Shown: positions 42,407 through 51,337 of the stretch, one piece after another
How the letters are laid out: each line of letters begins with the position of its first letter
Position numbering within the stretch: the first letter of the stretch is position 1
NCBI RefSeq assembly: GCF_024305175.1
Contig: NZ_JAMWYY010000004.1
Coordinates: 28,572-92,571, forward strand
Direction: 5' to 3'
Length of the DNA: 64,000 nucleotides
DNA from: Flavobacterium sp.
Lineage (GTDB): Bacteria; Bacteroidota; Bacteroidia; Flavobacteriales; Flavobacteriaceae
Position numbers and translations under genes: made by a program
The notes under the pieces: model-generated
What the model was told of the DNA's origin: nothing
Seen by the model: the letters and a program-made list of their open reading frames with translations, nothing else
The model's database searches: none

Positions 42407-43270
42407 ATGAAGCAGGTAAAAATTATAGAATGCCCGCGAGATGCCATGCAGGGCATTAAAGGTTTTATACCTACAGAGCGTAAAGTGGCTTATTTACAGT
42501 CGCTGCTGCGTGTGGGTTTTGATACTATAGATTTTGGCAGCTTTGTATCGCCAAAAGCCATACCGCAAATGCAGGACACGGCAGAGGTGCTGGCACAGCT
42601 CGATTTATCTGCTACAACAAGTAAGCTGCTTGCCATTATTGCAAACACAAAAGGGGCAGAAATCGCTTCGGTACATCCTGAAATACAATACCTGGGTTAC
42701 CCGTTTTCTATCAGCGAGAACTTCCAGATGCGGAACACGCACAAAACCATTGCAGAATCTATAGTTACACTTCAGGAAATACTTAACATTGCCGTAAAAA
42801 GCAACAAAGAGGTGGTTGCCTATTTATCTATGGGATTCGGCAATCCTTACGGCGACCCGTGGAATGTGGAAATAGTAGGGGAGTGGACAGAAAAACTGGC
42901 TGCTATGGGAGTTACCATACTCTCACTTTCTGACACTATTGGCAGCTCTACACCCGAGGTTATTGACTACCTTTTTTCTAACCTGATACCTAAATATCCT
43001 GATGTAGAGTTTGGTGCACACCTGCACACTACACCTAACAAATGGCATGAAAAAACCGATGCTGCTTATAAGGCCGGCTGCATGCGTTTTGATGGTGCCA
43101 TACAGGGATTTGGCGGCTGCCCAATGGCAAAAGATGAACTTACTGGCAATATGCCAACAGAGAAAATGCTTTCTTACTTTACCGCCGAAAAAGCTTTGAC
43201 TAATCTTAACTCGCTAAGTTTTGAGAGTGCGTATAATGAGGCAACCAAACTGTTTGGTGAGTTTCATTAA
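42407..43270 (+). CDS. HMG-CoA-lyase-like protein
   Basis: 287 residues from the ATG at 42407; a TTG three codons earlier is open but overlaps the -7 element. HMGL-like TIM-barrel enzymes cleave or condense acyl-CoA compounds. Motifs: ECPRDAMQG (6-14, R and D of the metal site), DFGSFVSPKAIPQM (43-56), GAHLHTTPNKW with the paired His, and GFGGCPMAKDELTGN with the catalytic Cys. The usual HDT after the histidines is HTT here, so one conserved Asp is missing and the substrate may differ. No leucine-degradation gene adjoins. Its stop codon overlaps that of the convergent membrane protein gene. Confidence 0.82.
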   Translation: MKQVKIIECPRDAMQGIKGFIPTERKVAYLQSLLRVGFDTIDFGSFVSPKAIPQMQDTAEVLAQLDLSATTSKLLAIIANTKGAEIASVHPEIQYLGYPFSISENFQMRNTHKTIAESIVTLQEILNIAVKSNKEVVAYLSMGFGNPYGDPWNVEIVGEWTEKLAAMGVTILSLSDTIGSSTPEVIDYLFSNLIPKYPDVEFGAHLHTTPNKWHEKTDAAYKAGCMRFDGAIQGFGGCPMAKDELTGNMPTEKMLSYFTAEKALTNLNSLSFESAYNEATKLFGEFH

Positions 43271-44196
43271 GACTTTATGAAATCGAAGCTTTTATTGCTT
43301 TTATGAGTTTTTAACTCAAATTGCGAGGCCAAATAGAACAGACCAAGAATATTAAATAAAGCAGCACCCAAAACAAGGTAAATATTGTGCTGTATGATTT
43401 CAGAATTAGTTTCGAATACAGGCTCCAATAATATAGGGGTTCTTTTATTTACATTATCGTTCTCGGTATCTCCCATACCTTCAAATATTGCAGATAAATA
43501 CCTCGGGTCTGGAGAAGTTTGCTTTAAAAGTTTAAAAGCTTTTATGTCTTTTATCCTGTGTAAAAAACTGTCTTTATGTCCTTCAAGTAATCCTTTAATT
43601 TCATTTTTGGACAAACTACCATCATCTACCCTTTCACTTTTAATATTACAAGACCAAAACAGGAATTTGCGGAAGCTATATTTTGTTTTGACCTTTAAGG
43701 GCATCGCCAGAACAATTTCTATGGTTCTGTAAGATCTTCCCCTTCTTCTGCTGTGCCATTCAAACCAATAATTTTGTCCAATGTAAGCAGTATCAAGTTC
43801 AAAATTCTTAATTACTACTTTATCTATATCAGTATCATTTTCAGATGGAAGAAAATCGGGACTTTCTATAATAAGAATCTTTTGAGACAAAGATTTTATT
43901 AGTGCACTGTTTGCTGACAATAATAAACATGCAAAAATTAGCAGCGCCATATACATTTTGAATCTATCCATTTTAGGTTTTAGTTCTTTACCTTTCAGAA
44001 ATGGCTTAAGATATAGAAATAAAAATATTGCGGAGAGAATTACGCTAAGCGCTATTCCATAGATGCCTTCGCCGGTATTTGTAAATATCATTTCAAAAAG
44101 CAGATAATACAAAATTGCGTGAATGATTACCAATATTGATAATGCTCTTAAATAAGGAAGGACAATATTTTTGAAACGAAATTTTATAATGCTCAT
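43267..44196 (-). CDS. Four-segment membrane protein, unknown function
   Basis: 309 residues. Three hydrophobic segments near the N-terminus (about 12-36, 44-65 and 82-102) and one near the C-terminus (about 268-290) enclose a hydrophilic loop of about 165 residues that is probably on one side of the membrane, with HSRRRGRSYRTIEIVLAMP and TSPDPRYLSAIFEGM. Lys and Ile/Leu content is high and codon use is AT-rich, unlike the neighbouring enzyme genes. I recognise no family. The stop codon overlaps that of the HMG-CoA-lyase-like gene tail to tail (shared TTAA). Upstream lies the 98-base gap before guaB. Confidence 0.65.
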   Translation of the reverse strand: MSIIKFRFKNIVLPYLRALSILVIIHAILYYLLFEMIFTNTGEGIYGIALSVILSAIFLFLYLKPFLKGKELKPKMDRFKMYMALLIFACLLLSANSALIKSLSQKILIIESPDFLPSENDTDIDKVVIKNFELDTAYIGQNYWFEWHSRRRGRSYRTIEIVLAMPLKVKTKYSFRKFLFWSCNIKSERVDDGSLSKNEIKGLLEGHKDSFLHRIKDIKAFKLLKQTSPDPRYLSAIFEGMGDTENDNVNKRTPILLEPVFETNSEIIQHNIYLVLGAALFNILGLFYLASQFELKTHKSNKSFDFIKS

Positions 44197-44260
44197 AGTA
44201 AATTCTGAAAAGCCCGAAAATAGTAATAATTTCTTTATTTTAATTCTCCCTAAAAAAACT

Positions 44261-44268
44261 TATATTTG
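44261..44268 (+). promoter_or_regulatory. -7 promoter element (TATATTTG) for guaB
   Basis: TATATTTG lies 27 bases before the guaB ATG. The -33 region is AT-rich without TTG at standard spacing. Confidence 0.55.
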
Positions 44269-44294
44269 CATGCAATTTAACTACAAATTGCAAG

Positions 44295-45767
44295 ATGAAA
44301 GCACACACAACTAAAATCATCGGCGAAGGTTTAACTTACGATGATGTTCTGCTGGTTCCCAACTACTCTGAGGTACTGCCTCGCGAAGTAAGCATAAAAA
44401 CACGATTTACCCGAAACATTACCTTAAATGTGCCTATAGTTTCTGCGGCTATGGATACCGTTACCGAAAGCGCTATGGCTATAGCTATGGCCCGCGAAGG
44501 CGGTATAGGTGTTCTGCACAAGAACATGACAATAGAGCAGCAGGCTACAGAAGTAAGAAAAGTAAAGCGCGCCGAGTCGGGTATGATAATAGATCCGGTT
44601 ACCCTGCCGCTTACCGCTACTGTGGGCGATGCTAAAAACGCAATGCGTGAATATGGTATTGGCGGTATTCCTGTGGTAGATGATAACGGAGTGCTTAAAG
44701 GCATAGTTACCAATCGCGACCTGAGGTTCGAAAAAGACAATGTACGTGCCATAACAGAGGTTATGACTTCTGAAAACCTGGTAACTGCAGGTGAGGGCAC
44801 TACCCTTGAAACAGCCGAGATTATATTACAGGAAAATAAGATTGAAAAGCTGCCTGTAGTTAATACAGATAATAAGCTTATCGGGTTAATTACCTTTAGG
44901 GATATAACCAAGCTTACCCAAAAACCAATGGCTAATAAAGACAGGTATGGGCGTTTGCGGGTTGCCGCTGCCGTTGGCGTTACAGCCGATGCGGTTAAAC
45001 GTGCCGAAGCACTTGTTAATGCAGGTGTAGATGCTATAATTATAGATACAGCACATGGCCATACAAAAGGTGTTGTAACTGTTCTTAAAGAGGTTAAGGC
45101 ACAATTTCCCGACTTAGATGTTGTAGTGGGTAATATTGCAACCCCGGAAGCTGCATTATACCTTGCCGAAAACGGTGCAGATGCTGTTAAGGTAGGCATA
45201 GGCCCCGGCTCTATATGCACAACAAGGGTTGTGGCAGGTGTAGGTTTCCCTCAGTTTTCGGCGGTATTAGAGGTTGCTGCGGCGTTAAAAGGCTCAGGAG
45301 TACCCGTTATTGCAGATGGTGGTATCCGTTACACAGGCGATATACCTAAAGCTTTGGCAGCGGGCGCCGACTGTGTTATGCTTGGGTCACTGCTTGCAGG
45401 TACGAAAGAGTCGCCGGGCGAAACTATTATATTTGAAGGCAGGAAGTTTAAATCTTACAGGGGTATGGGCTCTGTAGAAGCTATGAAAGAAGGCTCTAAA
45501 GACCGTTACTTTCAGGACGTGGAAGACGATGTTAAAAAACTGGTACCGGAAGGTATCGTGGGGCGTGTGCCATATAAAGGCGAACTATTTGAAAGTATGT
45601 TGCAGTTTATTGGCGGCTTGCGTGCCGGTATGGGCTACTGCGGCGCGAAAGATATACCGACACTACAGGAAAACGGCAGGTTTGTGCGTATAACCTCAAG
45701 CGGTATATCCGAAAGCCATCCGCATAATGTAACCATTACGAAAGAATCTCCTAACTATTCGAGATAA
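44295..45767 (+). CDS. guaB: IMP dehydrogenase
   Basis: 490 residues. Converts IMP to XMP with NAD, the rate-limiting step of GMP synthesis. TIM barrel with two CBS domains inserted at about 97-208 ([25 protein letters not shown] and [12 protein letters not shown]), the site of nucleotide control. Catalytic loop GPGSICTTR with C308; [11 protein letters not shown] and [11 protein letters not shown] form the IMP phosphate region; the flap is [21 protein letters not shown] (approximately, trimmed here). Length and motifs are typical. Followed by a perfect 14-bp hairpin terminator. No guaA adjoins. Confidence 0.96.
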   Translation: MKAHTTKIIGEGLTYDDVLLVPNYSEVLPREVSIKTRFTRNITLNVPIVSAAMDTVTESAMAIAMAREGGIGVLHKNMTIEQQATEVRKVKRAESGMIIDPVTLPLTATVGDAKNAMREYGIGGIPVVDDNGVLKGIVTNRDLRFEKDNVRAITEVMTSENLVTAGEGTTLETAEIILQENKIEKLPVVNTDNKLIGLITFRDITKLTQKPMANKDRYGRLRVAAAVGVTADAVKRAEALVNAGVDAIIIDTAHGHTKGVVTVLKEVKAQFPDLDVVVGNIATPEAALYLAENGADAVKVGIGPGSICTTRVVAGVGFPQFSAVLEVAAALKGSGVPVIADGGIRYTGDIPKALAAGADCVMLGSLLAGTKESPGETIIFEGRKFKSYRGMGSVEAMKEGSKDRYFQDVEDDVKKLVPEGIVGRVPYKGELFESMLQFIGGLRAGMGYCGAKDIPTLQENGRFVRITSSGISESHPHNVTITKESPNYSR

Positions 45768-45790
45768 GTAAGTAAAAGCAAAAAGGCATA

Positions 45791-45824
45791 TAAAAAAACC
45801 GAAAATTTACTTTCGGTTTTTTTA
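45791..45824. terminator. Terminator between guaB and the KefC-like gene
   Basis: Perfect 14-bp stem TAAAAAAACCGAAA/TTTCGGTTTTTTTA around ATTTAC. A-rich left and T-rich right arms allow termination in both directions, serving guaB and the convergent KefC-like gene. Confidence 0.85.
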
Positions 45825-45848
45825 TACTCTGTAACTGTGAGCGGTAAA

Positions 45849-47753
45849 CTACTCTTCAAGCGGCTTGCCGATAACTTCGGCCCTGTGTTCGCGTTTAATG
45901 TCTTCACTCTCCCATGCATGGTCATTTGCACCGAGCTGTGCGTAAAGGTCGCCCTTAATAAGTTGTTCCTGCATTTCAATTTCTTCCAGAGATGTAATGA
46001 GGAATGCCTTTTTATCGTGCCGTTTGTGCGCCAGCCTGAAGGTAGCCTGCTCATCATATTTAATAAAGCGCTGCCCTTGGCGTGTAGCTGTATAACGCCT
46101 GTGCCCAAGCTCTACCAGTGCATCTACGCCTAAATGTACTGCACTGTAAAGGTTTTCCCTGTAAAAGTCAGTTAACCCGATATCCACCATTTCAAAAGCA
46201 TCAGTACGGTTTCGCGCACGCGCCAGTATTTTTAGATGCGGAAAGTGCTTTTTTATTTTTTCAATTACGCTAAGGTTAACCTGAGGGTTGTCTATCGCAG
46301 CTATAAAAATTTTAGCGCTTTCACAGCCTGCAGCCGTAAGGAGTTCTAAACGTGTAGCATCTCCGTAATATACCTTAAAGCCCATTTTGCGCAGCGAATC
46401 TACCCGTTCAGAGTTCATGTCTAATACTGTTGCCGGAATGCCGTTAGCCTTGAGCAGTCGGCCTATGGTACTGCCAAAATTCCCGAACCCGGCTATGATA
46501 ACATCATTCTTTTCATCTTCATCAATGGTATCATAGTCCTTTTTGCTTTGCTTTTCCTTCACGCCAAAGTAGGGGTCTATCCATCTTTCGTTTATAAGCA
46601 GTAAGAATGGTGTGCCTACCATGCTCAATGCTATTATAGCCATCATTTGGTTAGAAAGCATAGTAGGCATAAGGTTTAGCTGATTGGCAAAGCCTAATAT
46701 TACGAAACCAAATTCTCCTGCCTGGCTAAGTGCGAAAGCAAACAGCAGGTTCTGGTCAGAGCTCTTTTTATAAAGCCTTCCTATACCTGCAAGCACAAAG
46801 AACTTGATGATATTAAAGATGGTAGTAAATACTATAATAAAAGCAGGGTCGGCAAAGATAAGTGTAAAGTTGATAGAGGCTCCCACACCAATAAAGAACA
46901 GGCCAAGCAGCAAACCTTTAAAAGGCTCTATATCGCCTTCCAGCTCGTGCCTGAATTCGCTATTGGCCAATACCACGCCTGCCATAAAAGCACCAAGTGC
47001 GGGGCTAAGGCCAACAAGCTGCATTAAATAGGATACAGCCATAACCAACAATAGGGCAGAGGCCGTAAACAGTTCCTGTAGCCTTGTTTTGGCTACAATG
47101 TGCAGCAAAGGCACAATAATATAACGCCCCGCAAAATATACGGTGGCTATTGCGCCAAATACTATAGCAGCCTGCAGCCACGGCGAAAAACCGTTTATTA
47201 GAGAATGCCCCACATTTTCGTTCTGCACATTGCCGCCTGCTAAAAAGGGTAACAGTGCTAATATGGGGATAACAGCAATATCCTGAAAAAGCAGCACTGC
47301 AAATGATGACCTCCCCATAGAGGTTTTAGAAAGGTTCTTTTCTTTAAGTGTCTGCATTACTATCGCGGTAGAAGACAGCGTTAGTGCCATAGATATTACC
47401 AGAGTAGTTTCCCACTGCCACCGCAATACAAGCGAACATGCCAGGAAAAGTATCAGCGTTGTTGCAACCACCTGCAATAAGCCCATGCCAAATATAAATT
47501 TGCGCATGCGCCAAAATTTATAAGGGTCAAGTTCCAGCCCGATAAGGAAAAGCATCATCACCACTCCAAATTCTGCAAAGTGCATAATGTCTTCGCCCTC
47601 CTGCCCGATAAGCCCCAGCATATACGGCCCTATTATTATACCGGCAAATAAGTATCCTAAAATAGAGCTTAACCCCAGCTTTTTTGCAATAGGAACACAT
47701 ATTACAGCCGCAGAAAGGTAAATTATTGCCTCAAAAAAAAAGCCGTTTTCCAT
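45849..47753 (-). CDS. KefC-like K+/H+ antiporter with TrkA-N domain
   Basis: 634 residues. About 12 membrane segments (residues 5-380) of the CPA2 type, with GLSPALGAFMAGVVLAN as the conserved core, then a TrkA-N NAD-binding domain (about 400-530, VIIAGFGNFGSTIGRLLKANGI) and a C-terminal tail. Kef proteins exchange K+ for H+ and are gated by NAD(H) or by thiol adducts. The Rossmann glycine set GFGNFG is intact. The upstream quinone-reductase-like gene (KefF-type partner) lies 5 bases away. Glutathione control cannot be told from sequence; no glutathione gene is seen here. Confidence 0.9.
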   Translation of the reverse strand: MENGFFFEAIIYLSAAVICVPIAKKLGLSSILGYLFAGIIIGPYMLGLIGQEGEDIMHFAEFGVVMMLFLIGLELDPYKFWRMRKFIFGMGLLQVVATTLILFLACSLVLRWQWETTLVISMALTLSSTAIVMQTLKEKNLSKTSMGRSSFAVLLFQDIAVIPILALLPFLAGGNVQNENVGHSLINGFSPWLQAAIVFGAIATVYFAGRYIIVPLLHIVAKTRLQELFTASALLLVMAVSYLMQLVGLSPALGAFMAGVVLANSEFRHELEGDIEPFKGLLLGLFFIGVGASINFTLIFADPAFIIVFTTIFNIIKFFVLAGIGRLYKKSSDQNLLFAFALSQAGEFGFVILGFANQLNLMPTMLSNQMMAIIALSMVGTPFLLLINERWIDPYFGVKEKQSKKDYDTIDEDEKNDVIIAGFGNFGSTIGRLLKANGIPATVLDMNSERVDSLRKMGFKVYYGDATRLELLTAAGCESAKIFIAAIDNPQVNLSVIEKIKKHFPHLKILARARNRTDAFEMVDIGLTDFYRENLYSAVHLGVDALVELGHRRYTATRQGQRFIKYDEQATFRLAHKRHDKKAFLITSLEEIEMQEQLIKGDLYAQLGANDHAWESEDIKREHRAEVIGKPLEE

Positions 47754-47758
47754 GATAG

Positions 47759-48361
47759 TTAGCTTATTTTAGTTTGGAACCATTCATTAAAATAAGGATA
47801 TTTAGAAATCTCTGAAAGGTTTACACCTTTATTTTCAAGATACTCAAGGGCAGCACGGTATGCACTTCCGCACCTTTCATACCCCTCTGCATCCATAGAG
47901 TGTGTTCCGTGTACCACATAAGGTGGTATGTAGGTCATGTTGCATACCTTGGCTGTCTGGTTAAAAGGCTCAAGCAACTGCATAATAGTAAAACGGTCGC
48001 GCCCGGTTGGGCTGTAGTTTTCGCGCCTGCCCCCGGTGGTAATTACCTGCATGAGTATTTTATCTTTCAGTGCCTTTCCCTCGCGCCCGTATGCCCATCC
48101 GTGCTCCAGTACAATATCAATCCATTGCTTTAACAGTGGCGGGCAACTGTACCAGTACATGGGGTGCTGCCATATAATTATATCGTGAAGCAGCAAGAGC
48201 TCCTGCTCGCGCTTCATATCTATGTCAAATTCCGGGTATTCCTGGTAAAGGTCATGAAAGGTTATATTTGGCGAACCCGGAATGTGCCTTACCAGTGCAG
48301 CATGTGCATTCGATTTTTCGAACAGCGGGTGCGCGAAAATGATAAGTATCTTGTTTGGCAT
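47759..48361 (-). CDS. KefF/MdaB-like NAD(P)H quinone oxidoreductase
   Basis: 200 residues. Flavodoxin-fold NAD(P)H oxidoreductase with FMN-binding IIFAHPLFEKSNAHAALV (8-25) and QHPMYWYSCPPLLKQWIDIVL (about 65-85), as in KefF, KefG and MdaB. KefF-type proteins reduce quinones and also activate the Kef antiporter. The gene is first in a two-gene operon with the KefC-like gene, 5 bases away, which supports that partnership. The YSPTGRDRFT stretch near residue 116 matches the family. No -7 box is clear, because purB ends only 24 bases upstream; read-through from purB is possible. Confidence 0.88.
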   Translation of the reverse strand: MPNKILIIFAHPLFEKSNAHAALVRHIPGSPNITFHDLYQEYPEFDIDMKREQELLLLHDIIIWQHPMYWYSCPPLLKQWIDIVLEHGWAYGREGKALKDKILMQVITTGGRRENYSPTGRDRFTIMQLLEPFNQTAKVCNMTYIPPYVVHGTHSMDAEGYERCGSAYRAALEYLENKGVNLSEISKYPYFNEWFQTKIS

Positions 48362-48385
48362 AAATACATTTTACTGCTTTTAAAG

Positions 48386-49738
48386 TTATGGATTTATTCC
48401 TAAATAATTAGCAGGAGTAATCTGTAATAATTCATTTTTTACTTCATCAGAAACATAGAGGCTCTTGATGAAGCTGTGTATAGCATTTTTATCTATAACC
48501 TGATTGGTGCGTGTAAGGTTTTTAAGCGCCTCATACGGGTTAGGGTAGTTTTCACGGCGTAAAATTGTTTGTATAGCTTCAGCAACAACAGCCCAGTTCT
48601 TCTCAAGGTCTTCCTCAAACTTATCAGCATTAAGCAGCAGCTTGTTAAGCCCTTTCAAAGTGGCTTCAAAAGCGATAAGGGTATGCCCTATTGGTACGCC
48701 TATATTGCGTAGTACCGTGCTATCGGTAAGGTCGCGTTGCAGCCTTGATATAGGAAGCTTTGCAGAGAGGTGCTCAAAAACAGCATTTGCTATGCCCAGG
48801 TTACCTTCAGAATTTTCAAAATCTATTGGGTTTACCTTATGTGGCATTGCAGATGAACCTATTTCACCAGCTTTTATTTTCTGCTTAAAGTAATCCATAG
48901 ATACATAGGTCCATATATCGCGGTCAAGATCTATCAATATGGTATTAATTCGTTTTAAAGCATCAAAAAAAGCAGCAAAATGGTCGTAATGTTCTATTTG
49001 TGTAGTAGGGAAGGAGTGCCTTAGCCCAAGTGTACCTTCTACAAAATTAAGCCCAAACTGCCTCCAGTCGTTTTTTGGGTATGCAACAAAGTGTGCATTA
49101 AAATTACCGGTTGCACCGCCAAACTTTGCAGCAAACGGAATGTTGTATAATAAACGCAACTGCTCTTCGAGCCTTTCGGTAAATACTCCGATTTCTTTAC
49201 CAAGGCGGGTAGGAGATGCAGGCTGCCCGTGGGTACGTGCCAGCATTGGCACATTTGCCCATTCAACACTTAGTTCTTTAAGCTTGGATATTACATTTAT
49301 AAGCGCCGGCATGTAAACATTCTCAAATGCTTCTTTTGCAGATAATGGTATTGCCGTATTATTTATATCCTGGCTTGTCAGCCCAAAGTGTATGAATTCT
49401 TTATAATCCTGAAGCCCTAAATTGTCAAATGCTTTTTTAATGAAATATTCAACCGCCTTTACATCATGGTTGGTTGTTTTTTCTATTTCTTTTATCTGTA
49501 ACGCATCCTGTGTTGTAAAATTCCTGTAAATATTACGCAGGTTATCATAAAGGTTTTTGTCAACCCGTTCCAGTTGCGGTAACGGTAACTCGCAGAGTGC
49601 TATAAAATATTCTATTTCTACCAGTACGCGGTAGCGGATTAGAGCTTCTTCAGAGAAATAAGGCGATAATGATATAGTTTTACTCCTGTACCTTCCGTCT
49701 ATGGGAGATATAGCATTAAGTTCTGATAAAATTTGCAT
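48386..49738 (-). CDS. purB: Adenylosuccinate lyase
   Basis: 450 residues. Cleaves SAICAR and adenylosuccinate to release fumarate in purine synthesis. Fumarase-superfamily regions visible: TSQDINNTA (121-129), the TH-G motif ARTHGQPASPTRLG with H170, and the signature loop GSSAMPHKVNP (294-304) with the catalytic serine pair S295/S296. Length is typical of the Bacteroidetes form. A strong promoter lies at 49767-49798, giving a leader of about 25 bases. It is followed on the same strand by the KefF-like gene 24 bases later, with no terminator seen between. Confidence 0.95.
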   Translation of the reverse strand: MQILSELNAISPIDGRYRSKTISLSPYFSEEALIRYRVLVEIEYFIALCELPLPQLERVDKNLYDNLRNIYRNFTTQDALQIKEIEKTTNHDVKAVEYFIKKAFDNLGLQDYKEFIHFGLTSQDINNTAIPLSAKEAFENVYMPALINVISKLKELSVEWANVPMLARTHGQPASPTRLGKEIGVFTERLEEQLRLLYNIPFAAKFGGATGNFNAHFVAYPKNDWRQFGLNFVEGTLGLRHSFPTTQIEHYDHFAAFFDALKRINTILIDLDRDIWTYVSMDYFKQKIKAGEIGSSAMPHKVNPIDFENSEGNLGIANAVFEHLSAKLPISRLQRDLTDSTVLRNIGVPIGHTLIAFEATLKGLNKLLLNADKFEEDLEKNWAVVAEAIQTILRRENYPNPYEALKNLTRTNQVIDKNAIHSFIKSLYVSDEVKNELLQITPANYLGINP

Positions 49739-49766
49739 TTGTTGTGTGTTTAAAATAGGTATATCC

Positions 49767-49798
49767 GCAAAGATAATCTATTGGCTTTAACTAATACA
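49767..49798 (-). promoter_or_regulatory. Promoter of purB (TTG, 21-base gap, TATCTTTG)
   Basis: On the minus strand TTG at 49796-49798 and TATCTTTG at 49767-49774 are separated by 21 bases, within the usual range. The mRNA leader would be about 25 bases. Confidence 0.65.
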
Positions 49799-49834
49799 AA
49801 TTATGGATTGGCTAATTAAATATTTACATATAAA

Positions 49835-49861
49835 AAGCCTGCCCTAATACAGGGCAGGCTT
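49835..49861 (-). terminator. Terminator after the outer membrane barrel gene
   Basis: Perfect 11-bp stem AAGCCTGCCCT/AGGGCAGGCTT around a 5-base loop, followed on the minus strand by TTTATATG. It starts 28 bases after the stop at 49890. Confidence 0.85.
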
Positions 49862-49889
49862 GTAGTGGTTATACTTTATAAGTATTTAC

Positions 49890-50393
49890 TTAAAACTTAT
49901 ACCTGATACCAAGCGCGATATCCGGGCCAAAATCATCATCCCTGAAATCGTCGCCAAAATAAACCTCCGGCCTAAAGTCAAGCGATAACTGCAATGGTAT
50001 ATCAAAATTATATTCTATACCAATATTACCTGCCAGAAATACAAATGTACCGCTGTCATCATCATCATCAAATCCCGGTGGCACATCATCATCATCAAAT
50101 TCCCATGTACCAAGACCACCACCTACACCGGCATACCAGTTAAATCCGCCTTCAATATTCCAAACCCACTGGTATAGGCCTGTAAGCTTAACGGCATCAT
50201 AACGTTCTGAATCACGCCAACCAAGGTCAAGTTCAAGCCTGTTGCCGGAGCTAAGGTAACGCTGGTAAGATACTTCTCCGCCAAAGCCGTCATTATCACC
50301 TAAACGTAAACCTAATGCGTTTCTTTCTTCCTGTGCCTGTGCTGTAAAGGCTACACCCAGTAGCATTACAGCGGCTAATAGTAGTTTCTTCAT
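49890..50393 (-). CDS. Outer membrane beta-barrel protein with Asp-rich loop
   Basis: 167 residues. Signal peptide MKKLLLAAVMLLGVAFTAQA with cleavage before QEE (after about residue 20). The mature part alternates hydrophobic and polar residues in strands of a small eight-stranded-type barrel (RLELDLGWRD, IEYNFDIPLQLSLDFRP) and ends in F (ALGIRYKF), the usual terminal aromatic of outer membrane proteins. An Asp-rich loop at about 103-118 (FDDDDVPPGFDDDDDSG) is unusual and might bind Ca2+. No named family. It has its own -7 element and terminator, so it is monocistronic. The high Asp loop is the main oddity. Confidence 0.8.
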   Translation of the reverse strand: MKKLLLAAVMLLGVAFTAQAQEERNALGLRLGDNDGFGGEVSYQRYLSSGNRLELDLGWRDSERYDAVKLTGLYQWVWNIEGGFNWYAGVGGGLGTWEFDDDDVPPGFDDDDDSGTFVFLAGNIGIEYNFDIPLQLSLDFRPEVYFGDDFRDDDFGPDIALGIRYKF

Positions 50394-50421
50394 AATATTA
50401 CTTTGGGTTATTGTTATGAAG

Positions 50422-50429
50422 CAAAATTA
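50422..50429 (-). promoter_or_regulatory. -7 promoter element (TAATTTTG) for the barrel protein gene
   Basis: TAATTTTG on the minus strand, 28 bases before the ATG at 50393. No -33 TTG at standard spacing. Confidence 0.45.
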
Positions 50430-50490
50430 TAGCACAGTTATTTGTAAGAAAATATAGTGTTAAATTCTTAACACTTATAATTTTGTTAAA

Positions 50491-51300
50491 TTATTCAGCT
50501 ACATAAACATCAAGTATTTCTTCCTGATGTACAGCAGCAGATGATGGTAATGGCAAATCTATAGGTATAGGTAATTGAGAAACATTGGAGAGGACATATT
50601 CAAAATCTGTCACCACATGCACAACACCTATATTTTCAGCATAATATTGTGTAGATACAATAATATCCTGCTCCGGCATTATATTGACAGGAAAACTGGT
50701 ACCCGAAAATTCAACATTTGCAGTAACTTCCATCCTCAGTTTAATTTCTACCGACCTAACGTTATTATATTGAACGCCACCGGCCGTATAGCTTGACAGG
50801 TTTTCTTTTGCAGTACTGGTAAGGGTGTAATCAAATTCAAGTGTGGTGTTTTCATCATATACTTGAGATAATACGTCTGATACCGAACCAAGTACCTGGT
50901 TGTTAGCAGCATTTTCCCTGAATATTGTAAGGTCTGTAACATCTAAAGAGAAAGGCAGTTCTTCAGAAAAGTTAACAGCAGCACTTCCGCTTAGCACCAG
51001 CCTGTCTTCAACCTTTCTTACACCATTGTTTGCAAGTGCGCTTGAATAGAAGCCCCAAGACATATTAAGTGTTTTAAACTTTTTGTAGGTGTTACCGTTA
51101 ATAACAGTATCATTAGCCACATATAAAGAGTCTCTGCCGGAGCCGCCAGCAGCATCGCTCTCAACATCATACACCCAGTAGTTACCCGCATTTAGCGGAA
51201 GAAAATCTGAAGTGGAAGTTACATTGTCATTTCCGGAATCGTCACTTGAGCAGGAAAACATAAACAGGCTGAAGCCTAATAATAAAAGTGTGTTTTTCAT
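50491..51300 (-). CDS. Surface-exposed lipoprotein with S-D-D export signal
   Basis: 269 residues. Signal peptide ends in the lipobox FSC with the lipid Cys at residue 17, followed by SSDDSG. In Flavobacterium and Capnocytophaga, an acidic S-D-D-type sequence just after the Cys is a lipoprotein export signal for the cell surface, and this one fits. The mature protein opens with a NAGNYWVYDV stretch, common in Bacteroidetes surface lipoproteins, and then alternates strands and loops with no obvious catalytic motif. Function unknown. No clear terminator follows; the barrel gene downstream has its own promoter. Confidence 0.82.
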   Translation of the reverse strand: MKNTLLLLGFSLFMFSCSSDDSGNDNVTSTSDFLPLNAGNYWVYDVESDAAGGSGRDSLYVANDTVINGNTYKKFKTLNMSWGFYSSALANNGVRKVEDRLVLSGSAAVNFSEELPFSLDVTDLTIFRENAANNQVLGSVSDVLSQVYDENTTLEFDYTLTSTAKENLSSYTAGGVQYNNVRSVEIKLRMEVTANVEFSGTSFPVNIMPEQDIIVSTQYYAENIGVVHVVTDFEYVLSNVSQLPIPIDLPLPSSAAVHQEEILDVYVAE

Positions 51301-51337
51301 TTTTAAAAAATCAGTTAAGTTAGTGCTGCTAATATAA

